The position numbers and the translations under genes are program-made. The notes beneath the pieces are model-generated. The model was given only the letters and a program-made list of their open reading frames with translations. It had not been told where the DNA came from and did no database searches. From Kordia sp965283645 (GTDB lineage Bacteria > Bacteroidota > Bacteroidia > Flavobacteriales > Flavobacteriaceae), in contig NZ_CBDIPG010000001.1 in the NCBI RefSeq assembly GCF_965283645.1, positions 3,534,001-3,598,000 on the forward strand: DNA of 64,000 bases, written 5' to 3'. This document shows positions 16,648-26,305 of the stretch, in pieces. The stretch's first letter is position 1. Each line of letters opens with the position of its first letter.

Positions 16648-17304
16648 TTATCTATTTATTAATTCGTCTATAAAACTGGTTTGTATTTCGGTAAAATCTT
16701 TGAACACATAGTCTGCGTGACCGAGTGTTTCTTCGGAACCAATTCCGATAGAAATCATTTCGGCAGTATTTGCGGCAGTTACGCCAGCAACAGAGTCTTC
16801 AAATACAATACAATCCGTTGGTACTTTGTTGAGTTGTTTTGCAGCAATAAGAAATACTTCGGGATCGGGTTTTGCTTTGCTGACATCATTTCCGTCAACA
16901 ATAGCTTGAAACGTTTCGAATAAGCCTACTTTTTGTAGAATTTTACGAGCGTTTTTACTAGCAGATCCAAGTGCAATTCCTTGCTGTGTTTCTTGTAAAT
17001 AGTTTAGTGTTTTTGGAATGTCGGGAAGAATTTCTCCTGCATCCATTTGTGCAATGTGTGCTAAATAGTTATCATTTTTCTCTGCCATGTATTTAATGAA
17101 CGCTTCTTCAGAGAGTGTTTTGTTTCCCCAACCTAATATAATTTCTAAAGAACGTACTCTACTTACGCCTTTGAGTTGTTCGTTTTGTGCTAGCGTGATG
17201 TCAAAACCTAGCTCGTTTGCCAATTGTTTCCACGATAGGTAATGATATTTTGCAGTATCAACGATGACACCATCTAAATCAAATATAAATCCTTTTTTAT
17301 TCAT
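16648..17304 (-). CDS. pgmB: beta-phosphoglucomutase (HAD family)
   Basis: A 218-residue cytoplasmic HAD-superfamily enzyme converting beta-glucose-1-phosphate to glucose-6-phosphate. The DxD motif is in IFDLDGVIVDTAKYHYLSW (Asp 9 nucleophile, Asp 11). The cap contains LKGVSRVRSLEIIL, typical of beta-PGM. LGSASKNA is motif II, and FEDSVAGVTAA with the preceding lysine in SKAKPDPE are the later HAD motifs. It starts 3 bp after the stop codon of the MFS gene and precedes GH65, so the three genes form a maltose uptake and phosphorolysis unit. Confidence 0.95.
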   Translation of the reverse strand: MNKKGFIFDLDGVIVDTAKYHYLSWKQLANELGFDITLAQNEQLKGVSRVRSLEIILGWGNKTLSEEAFIKYMAEKNDNYLAHIAQMDAGEILPDIPKTLNYLQETQQGIALGSASKNARKILQKVGLFETFQAIVDGNDVSKAKPDPEVFLIAAKQLNKVPTDCIVFEDSVAGVTAANTAEMISIGIGSEETLGHADYVFKDFTEIQTSFIDELINR

Positions 17305-17307
17305 TAA

Positions 17308-18828
17308 TTATGTTGTTACTGTATCGTTTATAGTTAGTGATATAATTCCTGCTAAGATCATAGAAGCGCCACCAACTAATAATGCGTAGATGGGTTGATT
17401 ATCAAAGAAATACGAAACCATAAATCCGAGTATGGAAGCTGCGACTAGTTGTGGAATTACGATAAAGAAGTTAAAAACGCCCATGTAATACCCCATTTTG
17501 GAAGCTGGCAAAGACCCTGAAAGCATGGCGTATGGAATGGATAAGATACTTGCCCATGCAATACCAACACCAATCATTGGTAACCATTCAATCATAAATG
17601 TAGTAGGTTCGGAGATGAAATAAATAGACATTAATCCAAAACCACCTGCTACTAGTGCTAAAAAGTGTGTAAATTTTCTACTGGTTGCTTTTGCTAAAAC
17701 AGGCAATAAGAAGGCAACTAATGCTGCAATAATGTTGTAGTTGGCAAACATTTCTCCTACTTGGTTTGCACCAGTATTATACGCTTCTGAAGTAGCATCT
17801 GTTGTACCATAAATATGTTCTGTGAGCGCTGGCGTCATGTAAATCCACATAGAGAATAAAGCAAACCACGAGAAAAATTGTACCCAAGCGAGTTGCTTCA
17901 TCATTTTTGGCATGGACTGAAAATCGTTAATGATGGTAATAAAACCATTGTCAACGTTGTTGTTTCGTTGCATTAATCCAGAAATTAAAAGTGCAATTCC
18001 GGCTAACGTTATTAAACCTAGCGTTAGTACGTATAAATCTTTTTTAAGTTCGAAGTGATAAATTAGAAACGTAGTTAGTAATCCTACAATAATAGCAATA
18101 AGTCCTTTTTTTAGGTGCGATTTTCCATTGGCAGTAAACCATTCAGGAGAATGTTTTTCTTTGCTAAAGTCATTGTTTTCGGCTTCTTCAAAAACCTTCA
18201 TTTCTTCGGGCGTATATTCTTTTGAGAAGATAACTGTCCATAAAACGGCAATAAAAAAAGCGGCTCCACCGATGTAAAAAGAATACTTTACAGAATCGGG
18301 AATGATACCTTCGGGCGCTGTGTTAGCGACACCGAGATACGTAAGCATGTTTGGAAGTTTTGAAGCTACATATGCACCAATTCCAATAAAGAAACTTTGC
18401 ATTGCAAATCCTTTTGTTGTTTGCTCATCAGAAAGATTGTCACCCACAAAAGCTCTAAATGGTTCCATAGATACATTGATAGATGCATCCATAATCCACA
18501 GCATTCCTGCGGCGAACCATAGCATTGGGGAGTTTGGCATTATGATTAACGCTAAAGACGCTAAAATAGCACCAACTAAGAAATACGGTCTTCGTCTTCC
18601 AAGTTTTGGATGCCAAGTACGATCGCTAAAATATCCAATAATTGGTTGTACTATTAAACCAGTTAGTGGTGCAGCAACCCAAAGAATCGGAATATCATCT
18701 ATTTCGGCTCCTAATGTTTGAAAAATTCGGCTGACGTTGGCATTTTGGAGTGCAAAACCCATTTGTATTCCTAAAAACCCGAAACTCATGTTCCAAATTT
18801 CCCAGAAACTTAACTTACGCTTTTCCAT
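17308..18828 (-). CDS. MFS sugar transporter (GPH/SLC45-like, likely maltose)
   Basis: A 506-residue inner-membrane protein with about 12 hydrophobic segments and a longer central hydrophilic loop (around residues 200-235). The N-terminal SFWEIWNMSFGFLGIQMGFALQ and the loop GYFSDRTWHPKLGRRRPYFLVGA carry the MFS loop 2-3 motif with basic residues seen in SLC45/GPH-type sugar carriers. Related transporters are the usual inner-membrane maltose carriers in flavobacterial alpha-glucan loci. It is the first gene of the minus-strand operon and is followed after 3 bp by pgmB. Maltose specificity is inferred from context. Confidence 0.9.
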   Translation of the reverse strand: MEKRKLSFWEIWNMSFGFLGIQMGFALQNANVSRIFQTLGAEIDDIPILWVAAPLTGLIVQPIIGYFSDRTWHPKLGRRRPYFLVGAILASLALIIMPNSPMLWFAAGMLWIMDASINVSMEPFRAFVGDNLSDEQTTKGFAMQSFFIGIGAYVASKLPNMLTYLGVANTAPEGIIPDSVKYSFYIGGAAFFIAVLWTVIFSKEYTPEEMKVFEEAENNDFSKEKHSPEWFTANGKSHLKKGLIAIIVGLLTTFLIYHFELKKDLYVLTLGLITLAGIALLISGLMQRNNNVDNGFITIINDFQSMPKMMKQLAWVQFFSWFALFSMWIYMTPALTEHIYGTTDATSEAYNTGANQVGEMFANYNIIAALVAFLLPVLAKATSRKFTHFLALVAGGFGLMSIYFISEPTTFMIEWLPMIGVGIAWASILSIPYAMLSGSLPASKMGYYMGVFNFFIVIPQLVAASILGFMVSYFFDNQPIYALLVGGASMILAGIISLTINDTVTT

Positions 18829-19026
18829 TATCGTATAGTAATTAGTTAATACTACGATAAGCGCTAAGACTTATCAAAACTTACTTTTAATTTGAGAGAT
18901 AAAAATATAAGTCTTGATTTTAATGCTGTAAATATAGGAGTTTTTTTGAAACAGTCATTGTTAAATTTAGAATCTGACGAATAATCCTTTCAAAATTTAA
19001 TAATTTTATGACTGCAAATCACCTAA

Positions 19027-20067
19027 TTATCGTGTGGTGTCACGTTCTATTAATGTAGTGTTGATGACTTCTGTGTTGTATTTTTCTTCTTCTACAATTT
19101 CTTCTAATTTGTCAATTAACATGGTTGCTGATCTTTCGCCCATTTCAACCGCATGCTGACTGATGGTGCTTAAAGAAGGAATGGAATGTTTAGACAATAC
19201 ACCGTCAGTAAATCCGATAACAGAAATGTCTTCCGGAATTTTGTAGCCTTTGTTAATGGCAACTTTCATGGCTGTAATTGCATACAATTCATTTACAGCA
19301 AAAATACCATCAATTTCTTTTTCTTTGTCAAGCAATGCAGAAATTTCTTTTTCTAAGGTTTCAATCTCAATTTCTTTGTCTTTATTTTCTTCAACCTTAA
19401 TAATAAGTGAAGATTTTGGCTCAACTTTGTGTTCTTCCAGCGCTTGCAAATAGCCTTGTGTTCTGAGTTTGCCCACATTTACATAATCTTTTGTAGTGAT
19501 TAATGCAATGTTTTTACAACCTGTTTCTATCAACTTAGAAACTGCTTTTTTAGAACCCGATTTGTCATCAACAACAACTTTATCACAAGCAATTTCATTC
19601 ACAACTCTATCAAACATTACAATTGGCATTCCTTGGTTGATAGTTTCATAAAAGTGATGATAATCTTGTAAAAGCAACGTTTCTTTAGCTACCGAAAGTA
19701 TAAAACCGTCAATACTTCCGTTGGCAAGCATTTCAATGTTAATCACTTCTTTATCAAACGACTCGTTAGACAATCCGATAATAACATTATAGCCTCTACT
19801 ATTTGCTTCTTTTTCAATTCCGCTAATGACTTTCGAGAAAAAATGATGTACAATTTCAGGAATAATAACTCCAATTGTTTTTGTCCGTTTATTTTTTAAG
19901 CTTAACGCGATATTATTTGGACGGTAATTATACAGTTTTGCAAATGCCTGAACTTTACTTCTGGTGTCCAAACTTATCTCTTTACTATTTCTTAATGCTT
20001 TGGAAACAGTTGATACAGAAACGTCTAATTCTTTGGCTATTTGTTTGAGAGTTACTTTTCGTTTCAT
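19027..20067 (-). CDS. LacI-family transcriptional regulator of the alpha-glucan locus
   Basis: A 346-residue DNA-binding protein. The N-terminal helix-turn-helix reads VTLKQIAKELDVSVSTVSKALR, followed by the hinge-helix region NNIALSLKN. A periplasmic-binding-protein-like effector domain follows (TIGVIIPEIVHHFFSKVISGIE and later ISVIGFTDG). It lies between the divergent halves of the locus and is probably their regulator, responding to maltose or another alpha-glucoside; effector and sign are not visible. A LacI-type operator candidate lies 108 bp upstream at 20175-20188, between this gene and susC, and may serve for autoregulation and susC control. Confidence 0.92.
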   Translation of the reverse strand: MKRKVTLKQIAKELDVSVSTVSKALRNSKEISLDTRSKVQAFAKLYNYRPNNIALSLKNKRTKTIGVIIPEIVHHFFSKVISGIEKEANSRGYNVIIGLSNESFDKEVINIEMLANGSIDGFILSVAKETLLLQDYHHFYETINQGMPIVMFDRVVNEIACDKVVVDDKSGSKKAVSKLIETGCKNIALITTKDYVNVGKLRTQGYLQALEEHKVEPKSSLIIKVEENKDKEIEIETLEKEISALLDKEKEIDGIFAVNELYAITAMKVAINKGYKIPEDISVIGFTDGVLSKHSIPSLSTISQHAVEMGERSATMLIDKLEEIVEEEKYNTEVINTTLIERDTTR

Positions 20068-20371
20068 AAGGGTTTATTATAAGATCAATAATTATAGCTA
20101 CGAATTTTTATTTTTTTGTTAAAAATACGCTGTTTTAATTGGATAAAACCCAATGTTTATAAAAGTTTTCAACACGAAAACGTTTGCGTAGCTTCAAAAG
20201 TTATGCCTATATTTTGATTTACTTAAATTTTACATAGTTTTAACATCGAGAGGTAAAAATATATAGTATTTAAACTAAAAAAATTACGTATATTAAGGAC
20301 AGTTTGTTCAGAAATGTTTATTAAAAACACGTGATTATTTTACGACAATTTGAAAACAAAAAACTAAACAA
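20068..20371. promoter_or_regulatory. divergent control region between lacI-type gene and susC
   Basis: This 304-bp AT-rich region has no ORF and separates the divergent regulator and susC genes. It holds the operator candidate at 20175-20188. TATATTTTG near 20208 and TAGTTTTA near 20234 are near-matches to the Bacteroidota -7 box, but neither is exact. The susC start is the ATG at 20372, preceded by the A-rich stretch AAACTAAACAA. Confidence 0.55.
20175..20188. promoter_or_regulatory. candidate LacI-family operator
   Basis: CGAAAACGTTTGCG is a near-perfect 14-bp palindrome (12 of 14 positions symmetric) centred on a CG step, the usual form of LacI-family operators. It lies 108 bp upstream of the regulator gene and 184 bp upstream of susC. 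I did not find a second convincing copy elsewhere in the window. Confidence 0.5.
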
Positions 20372-23299
20372 ATGAAGAAAATGCAAAAATTTATTTTGTT
20401 TTTGGCTTTTTTAATTCCACTAGGAATGCTTGCCCAAACAAAAGTGACGGGTGTTGTTACTGAAAAAGGGACAGGAACTCCATTACTAGGAGTGAATGTG
20501 ATCGTTAAAGGAACAACAAACGGAACCACAACTGACTTTGATGGAAATTATCAAGTTACAGTTCGTGACGGACAAACCATCGTATTTTCCTATGTAGGCT
20601 TTAAGACTCAAGAAGTCTTATTTACAGGACAGACTAGCGTAAATGTTGCACTAGAAGAAGATGCGTCCAAACTTGATGAAGTTGTCGTAGTAGGATATGG
20701 ATCTGCTGTTAAAAAGGATGTTACAGGATCGGTTGAATCTGTAAATGCTGATGATTTCAATGGCGGAGCAATCGTTTCTCCAGAACAATTAATTGCTGGT
20801 AAAACTGCCGGAGTTCAGGTAACGCCACCAAGTGGAGCGCCAGGATCTAGTTCGTCAATTAAAATTAGAGGTGGAGTTTCTTCATTGGCGGCAAACTCAA
20901 ACCCTTTAATTGTTGTAGATGGAGTTCCATTAGATCCTGCAAGTGCAGGATTGAACTATATTAATGCAAATGATATTGAATCGTTTACGGTATTAAAAGA
21001 TGCTTCTGCAGCTTCTATCTACGGATCGAGAGCAACAGGTGGAGTTATCTTAATTACAACTAAAACAGGAAAATCAGGACAACCATTTAATATTAGTGTA
21101 AATCATTATACAGCGGTTGGAGATAACTTTAATGAAGTAAATGTTTTATCGTCAACTCAATTTAGAAACTTAGTTACAGCAAACGGAAATCCAAATCAAA
21201 TTGCACAATTAGGAAGCACAAGTACAGACTGGCAAGATGAAATTTATAGAGGATCACTTACTTCTGATACAAACGTAACAGTTTCTGGAGGTTTTGGAAA
21301 TTCTAACTACAGAGCGTCTGTTGGTTATGTAAAACAAGAAGGAACATTACAAGGTTCTGAAGTAGACCGTTGGACAGGTTCTGTAAAGTTTATCCAACGT
21401 TTATTAGATGACGATTTAAAAATTGAAGCAAATTTATTAGGATCTTTATTAGAAGATACCTTCGCAAACACAGGAGCAATTGGAGCGGCAGTTTCTTTTG
21501 ATCCTACACAATCTGTATTCGATCCAACAAGTCAATTTGGCGGGTATACTGAAAATGTAAATGCAGACGGAACTATCAATACAATTGCGGTACGTAACCC
21601 AGTTGGTTTATTAGAGCAGAATAGCAATATTGCTAATACAAGAAGAAGTACAGGAAGTTTAAAAATTGACTATACATTACCATTTTTTAGAGATATTAAG
21701 TTAACGGCACTTGGAGGTTATGACTATAATGAAGTAGAAGGAAACACATTTATTCCAGCGGAAGCGGCTTCAAACTTTAACCAACAGGGAGTTACAGGAT
21801 TTTATGAAACACTAAACAGAAACAGGTTGTTAGATGTGTATGCAAACTACAGAAAAACATTTGAAGACATTAAAACGACTGTAGATGCTACTGTAGGACA
21901 TTCGTTCCAACGTTTTTACAGATCAAACATATCTGAGTCAACTACGGGATTAGGTGTTACGAATCAATTTAAAAGTATTGGAGAAAACGCTTTAGAATCG
22001 TATTTTGGTAGAGTGAATGTTGATTATGATAGTAAATACTTATTAACGTTAAATATTAGAAATGATATTTCATCTCGTTTAAATCCAGATGATCGTTCTG
22101 ATATCTTCGGTGGAGTTTCTGTAGGTTGGAATATTATTGATGAAAACTTTATGAAAGATTCAAAAGTATTCTCTCAATTAAAACTAAGAGTAGCATACGG
22201 AGAAACTGGTCAGCAAGAAGTTGGACAAGATTACGGATATCTTCCTCGTTATACAACAGGAGATGCTAGAGTACAGTATCAATTTGGGTATAACACTGAC
22301 GGTTCACCACGTTTTGTTACAACACTTCGTCCAGAAGAATATGATGAAAACTTACGTTGGGAACGTTCAAAATCGATCAACCTTGGTTTAGATTTCGGAT
22401 TCTTTAACGATCGTCTTACAGGTTCTGTAGAAGTATATGAGCGTAAAGTGGAAGACTTATTAAACTTTATTCCAGTTCCAGCAGGAACAAACCTTTCTAA
22501 CGCATTACTAACAAATGTTGGTAACTTAGAAAATAGAGGTTTGGAAGTAAGTTTAAATGCTGCAATTGTTCAAAATGACAATTTCTCTTGGAATACAAAC
22601 GTAAATGTTTCTTTCTTTGATAATGAAATTACAAAGTTATTTTTAACAGACAACACAGATTCGCCAGGTGTATTAACTGGAGGAATTGCAGGTGGAGTTG
22701 GAAACACAATCCAAATTAACTCTGTAGGTCATGAAGTAAACTCTTTCTACGTATTTAAACAAATATATGATGCACAAGGTGCGCCAATAGAAGGAGCATA
22801 TGTTGATATTAATGGTGATGGTACTGTTGATACTGATGATAGATACAGATACAAGAGTCCAAATGCAGATGCAGTAATAGGGTTTTCATCTAACATGCAA
22901 TACGGAAACTTCGACTTTGCTTTTACAATGAGAGCGAGTCTTGGAAACTATGCATACAACAACGTAGCTTCAAACACAGGAAACGTACAATCATTATTTG
23001 GAGCAAACTCTATTAATAATGTAAATGCATCAATTTTAGATACTGGTTTTCAAAATCAGCAACTATTCTCTGATTACTATGTGCAAGATGCATCATTTTT
23101 GAAATTAGATAACATTACATTTGGGTATACAATCGATAATCTATTTAAAGATGCCAGAATGCGAGTATATGTAGCAGGACAAAATCTATTCACAATTACA
23201 GATTATGATGGATTAGATCCTGAAATTGACGGCGGAATTGACAACAATTTCTATCCAAGATCCCGAAATATATTAATGGGACTTAACTTGAATTTATAA
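20372..23299 (+). CDS. susC: SusC-type TonB-linked outer-membrane importer
   Basis: A 975-residue outer-membrane barrel that imports oligosaccharides with SusD as its lid. It has a signal peptide (1 to about 22, ending LAQ) and a carboxypeptidase-like regulatory domain (about 23-105: VTGVVTEKGTGTPLLGVNVIV). The TonB-box-like/plug region follows (LDEVVVVGYGSAVKKDVTGSV), with plug blocks SSIKIRGGVSS, NPLIVVDGVPLD and the SusC hallmark SAASIYGSRATGGVILITTK. The rest is the 22-strand barrel ending NILMGLNLNL. Placed 23 bp before susD and among alpha-glucan genes, its likely substrate is maltodextrin. Confidence 0.96.
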   Translation: MKKMQKFILFLAFLIPLGMLAQTKVTGVVTEKGTGTPLLGVNVIVKGTTNGTTTDFDGNYQVTVRDGQTIVFSYVGFKTQEVLFTGQTSVNVALEEDASKLDEVVVVGYGSAVKKDVTGSVESVNADDFNGGAIVSPEQLIAGKTAGVQVTPPSGAPGSSSSIKIRGGVSSLAANSNPLIVVDGVPLDPASAGLNYINANDIESFTVLKDASAASIYGSRATGGVILITTKTGKSGQPFNISVNHYTAVGDNFNEVNVLSSTQFRNLVTANGNPNQIAQLGSTSTDWQDEIYRGSLTSDTNVTVSGGFGNSNYRASVGYVKQEGTLQGSEVDRWTGSVKFIQRLLDDDLKIEANLLGSLLEDTFANTGAIGAAVSFDPTQSVFDPTSQFGGYTENVNADGTINTIAVRNPVGLLEQNSNIANTRRSTGSLKIDYTLPFFRDIKLTALGGYDYNEVEGNTFIPAEAASNFNQQGVTGFYETLNRNRLLDVYANYRKTFEDIKTTVDATVGHSFQRFYRSNISESTTGLGVTNQFKSIGENALESYFGRVNVDYDSKYLLTLNIRNDISSRLNPDDRSDIFGGVSVGWNIIDENFMKDSKVFSQLKLRVAYGETGQQEVGQDYGYLPRYTTGDARVQYQFGYNTDGSPRFVTTLRPEEYDENLRWERSKSINLGLDFGFFNDRLTGSVEVYERKVEDLLNFIPVPAGTNLSNALLTNVGNLENRGLEVSLNAAIVQNDNFSWNTNVNVSFFDNEITKLFLTDNTDSPGVLTGGIAGGVGNTIQINSVGHEVNSFYVFKQIYDAQGAPIEGAYVDINGDGTVDTDDRYRYKSPNADAVIGFSSNMQYGNFDFAFTMRASLGNYAYNNVASNTGNVQSLFGANSINNVNASILDTGFQNQQLFSDYYVQDASFLKLDNITFGYTIDNLFKDARMRVYVAGQNLFTITDYDGLDPEIDGGIDNNFYPRSRNILMGLNLNL

Positions 23300-23322
23300 T
23301 AAAGTAATACCAAATACACACA

Positions 23323-24906
23323 ATGATGAAAACACTTAGAAAACAATCAAACCGTATAGGTATTGTACTATTACTACTCATAGCAAGCTTCGGATTCACT
23401 TCATGTGAAAACGAATTAGACCTTGAGCCAGTAATAGAGCAGACGGCAGCGAACGTATTTGACGATCTTGAAGCGTATGAACAATTTCTTGCAAGAATAT
23501 ACGCAGGATTTGTAGTAAGCGGACAACAAGGTCCAGCGGGAAATCCTGATATTACGGGAATTGATGAAGGATTCTCAAACTATTTGAGACAATATTGGAA
23601 ACACCAAGAATTAACTACTGATGAAGCATTAATTGCTTGGAATGATGGAACAATCCACGATTTAAACTGGCAAGTATGGACGCCTGCAAATGAATTCATT
23701 ACAGCAATGTATAATAGAATTTATTTTCAAATTGCCATCTCTAACGAGTTTTTAAGAGCAACAGCAGATGTGCCAGAATCAGAATTCTTACCAGCGGAAT
23801 ACAAAGCTGAGGTACGTTTCTTAAGAGCATTAAGTTACTGGCATGCAATTGACATGTTTGGAAACGTTCCTTTTGTAACAGATGCAGACCCAATTGGAGC
23901 ATTTTTACCAACACAAGGAAGCAGACAAGAAGTATTTGACTTTATTGTTGCTGAATTAACAGCAATTGAATCAACAATGATTGATGCACGTCAAAATGTA
24001 TACGGAAGAGCAGACAAAGCAGCTGTTTGGATGTTATTGGCAAAATTACACTTAAATGCGGAAGTATACACAGGAACAGATCAAAGTGCACAAGCAATTC
24101 CGTATTTAGAAAACATTATTGGAGCAGGATATATGCTTCATGATAATTATGACGAATTATTCTTAGCTGACAATGATACCAATGGAGCACAAAATGAATT
24201 TATCTTTACATTCAATTCTGATGGTTTAAATACACAAGGATTTGGAGCAATGACTTTCTTAGTGCATGCACCAGTTGGAGGAAACATGAGTGCGGCTGAC
24301 TTCGGTATCAACGGAGGTTGGGGCGGAATTAGAACAACGAGCGCGTTTGTGAACAAATTCTCAGCATCAGAATTAATTACAGATCAAAGAGCAAACTTCT
24401 TTACAGATGGTCAAGAATTAGAAATTGCAGATGTATTCAACTTTAATGATGGATATGCAGTAGAAAAATTCAAAAATGTTACAAGCAATGGAGTTGCTGG
24501 ATCAGATACTTCAGGAGACTTTATTGATACAGATTTCCCAGTATTCAGATTAGCAGATGCATACTTAATGTATGCTGAAGCTGTAAAAAGAAGTGGAACA
24601 GGAGATCAAGGATTGGCGGTACAATATGTAAACTTAGTAAGACAACGTTCTAACGCTACGCCAATTGGTGGTTTCGGAGATATTACAGATGAATTCTTAT
24701 TGTCAGAACGCTCAAAAGAATTACATTGGGAAGCACACAGAAGAACTGACCTTATCCGTTTCGGACAATTCTCAGATCAAGGTATTTGGCCTTGGAAAGG
24801 AAATGTAGCAAACGGAACTACAACGGAATCATTTAGAGATTTATTCCCAATTCCGTCTACAGATATCACAGCAAACCCTAATTTAACTCAAAACTCAGGT
24901 TACTAA
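23323..24906 (+). CDS. susD: SusD/RagB-family surface glycan-binding lipoprotein
   Basis: A 527-residue lipoprotein with lipobox near FGFTSC (Cys about 29). The family pattern is clear: N-terminal helices (LEPVIEQTAANVFDDLEAYEQFLARIYAGF), KAEVRFLRALSYWHAIDMFGNVPFVT, KAAVWMLLAKLHLNAEVYTG, FPVFRLADAYLMYAEAVKRSG, and the C-terminal LHWEAHRRTDLIRFG with FPIPSTDITANPNLTQNSGY. It binds the glucan at the surface and covers the SusC barrel. It is transcribed directly after susC. Confidence 0.96.
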   Translation: MMKTLRKQSNRIGIVLLLLIASFGFTSCENELDLEPVIEQTAANVFDDLEAYEQFLARIYAGFVVSGQQGPAGNPDITGIDEGFSNYLRQYWKHQELTTDEALIAWNDGTIHDLNWQVWTPANEFITAMYNRIYFQIAISNEFLRATADVPESEFLPAEYKAEVRFLRALSYWHAIDMFGNVPFVTDADPIGAFLPTQGSRQEVFDFIVAELTAIESTMIDARQNVYGRADKAAVWMLLAKLHLNAEVYTGTDQSAQAIPYLENIIGAGYMLHDNYDELFLADNDTNGAQNEFIFTFNSDGLNTQGFGAMTFLVHAPVGGNMSAADFGINGGWGGIRTTSAFVNKFSASELITDQRANFFTDGQELEIADVFNFNDGYAVEKFKNVTSNGVAGSDTSGDFIDTDFPVFRLADAYLMYAEAVKRSGTGDQGLAVQYVNLVRQRSNATPIGGFGDITDEFLLSERSKELHWEAHRRTDLIRFGQFSDQGIWPWKGNVANGTTTESFRDLFPIPSTDITANPNLTQNSGY

Positions 24907-24917
24907 AAAAAATCAAA

Positions 24918-25979
24918 ATGAAAAAATTAAATAAAATAGCAGTAGGCTTTTTAGCAGTAGTTGCATTCGTTGGATTCAACGCATGTAGTGAAGATGATAA
25001 CTTAATCATTGCGTCTCCAGAAGGAGGTCCAGAATTAGTGACACCAGCATCAGGAACATCAATTGCTTTAAGTGCTGCAAACGAAGAAAACGTAGCAACA
25101 ACACTTGTGTGGAATGATGCAGATTACAATGCGCAAACAGCAATTAGCTATAATGTACAAATTGCATTAGCAGGAACAGATTTCGCAGCACCAATTGAAG
25201 GTGGTTCTACAAATGAAAGATTCATCTCTTGGACAAACCAACAATTAAACGATGTATCAATTGCAGCAGGATTAAGTCCGTTTGTAGCTGGAGATTTAGA
25301 TATTCGTGTAATATCTTCCATAGGAACACAAGATGCGCAACAACAAATTTCTAACATTGTAACGTTAAACATTACACCATATACAACTTCATTACCTAAA
25401 ATAGCAGTGCCAGGTGATCACCAAGGATGGGATCCTGCAACAGCACCAAGATTAGCATCTTCTGAATTTGGAGCTTCTGATTATGAAGGATATATTTGGT
25501 TAGAAACTGAATACAAATTTGTTGCTCCAGATGAAACAGGAAACTTCGCATGGGGAAATACAGATTGGGGAGATGATGGAAGTTTCTCTGGAATATTAAC
25601 AGAAGATGGAGAATCTAATGTACAAACAACTCCAGGATACTACTACGTACAAGTAGATACTGAAAACTTAACATACAGTGCTTCTCAGTATTCAAACTGG
25701 GGACTTATCGGATCAGGAACACCAACAGGTTGGGACAGTGATAACGATATGACGTATGACGCTGCAACACAAACATTTTCAATTACCATCGACTTAACGG
25801 CTGATGAAATCAAATTTAGAGCAAATGACGGTTGGGATTGGAACTACGGAGATACAGGAGCTGACGGAGGATTAGACAATGGAGGAGACAACATTGCAGT
25901 ACCAGCAGCAGGAAACTATACAGTAGTGTTAGACTTTAGTAATCCTAGAGCTTACACATACACACTGACACTTAATTAA
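24918..25979 (+). CDS. SusE/SusF-like outer-membrane starch-binding lipoprotein
   Basis: A 353-residue lipoprotein (VGFNACSEDDN, Cys about 23). After the lipobox comes an Fn3-like SusE N-domain (about 40-155: VTPASGTSIALSAANEENVATTLVWNDAD). Two CBM-like sandwich domains follow, the second at about 255-353 with WGLIGSGTPTGWDSDND, IKFRANDGWDWNYG and GNYTVVLDF. These aromatic-rich modules are typical of SusE/SusF starch binders, which hold glucan near SusCD. It starts 11 bp after susD. It is shorter than B. thetaiotaomicron SusF and is best called SusE-like. Confidence 0.9.
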   Translation: MKKLNKIAVGFLAVVAFVGFNACSEDDNLIIASPEGGPELVTPASGTSIALSAANEENVATTLVWNDADYNAQTAISYNVQIALAGTDFAAPIEGGSTNERFISWTNQQLNDVSIAAGLSPFVAGDLDIRVISSIGTQDAQQQISNIVTLNITPYTTSLPKIAVPGDHQGWDPATAPRLASSEFGASDYEGYIWLETEYKFVAPDETGNFAWGNTDWGDDGSFSGILTEDGESNVQTTPGYYYVQVDTENLTYSASQYSNWGLIGSGTPTGWDSDNDMTYDAATQTFSITIDLTADEIKFRANDGWDWNYGDTGADGGLDNGGDNIAVPAAGNYTVVLDFSNPRAYTYTLTLN

Positions 25980-26060
25980 TTTAGTGAAAGTCGATTTTGA
26001 GGTGCTTTTATTAAACTTGATTTAGTATCTAAGACAAACTCAAAATTATAAGTTGAACTA

Positions 26061-26080
26061 ATCCCGTTGAAAAACGGGAT
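26061..26080. repeat. dispersed hairpin, same family as the 122-bp repeat hairpins
   Basis: AGTTGAACTA precedes ATCCCGTT, loop GAAA, AACGGGAT, then CTC. The stem is a perfect 8 bp. Flanks match the 5035-5542 hairpins, but the stem bases differ in a paired way and the loop is a GNRA tetraloop. Confidence 0.8.
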
Positions 26081-26168
26081 CTCAGGTTTAATACCTTGAT
26101 AGCAAAGTTAATCTCTAGCATATATTATATCAATTATCATAGAATTTGCCTTTTGCTAAAGATCACTC

Positions 26169-26205
26169 AAAAAGGCTGTAATACAAATAATTACAGCCTT
26201 TTTTA
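26169..26205 (+). terminator. rho-independent terminator downstream of the susCDE operon
   Basis: AAAAGGCTGTAAT pairs perfectly with ATTACAGCCTTTT over a short A/T loop, and a T run follows. It lies about 190 bp after the SusE-like gene and before the amylase gene, so the amylase probably has its own promoter. Confidence 0.9.
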
Positions 26206-26277
26206 TCTTCAAGTATTAAAGAATATACAAAAGTAATCGCTATGAAATGAGTTGTACTAATAAAGTATAACGAGTTC

Positions 26278-26305
26278 CATCTGACTAAAACAAAAAAAAC
26301 AGATG
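26278..26305 (+). promoter_or_regulatory. inverted repeat overlapping the amylase start codon
   Basis: CATCTG (26278-26283) can pair with CAGATG (26300-26305), which contains the ATG. The same arrangement, with the matching upstream context TTCCATCTGAC, is found before the gene at 58342. It might hide the start codon in the mRNA; the stem is only 6 bp. Confidence 0.35.
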
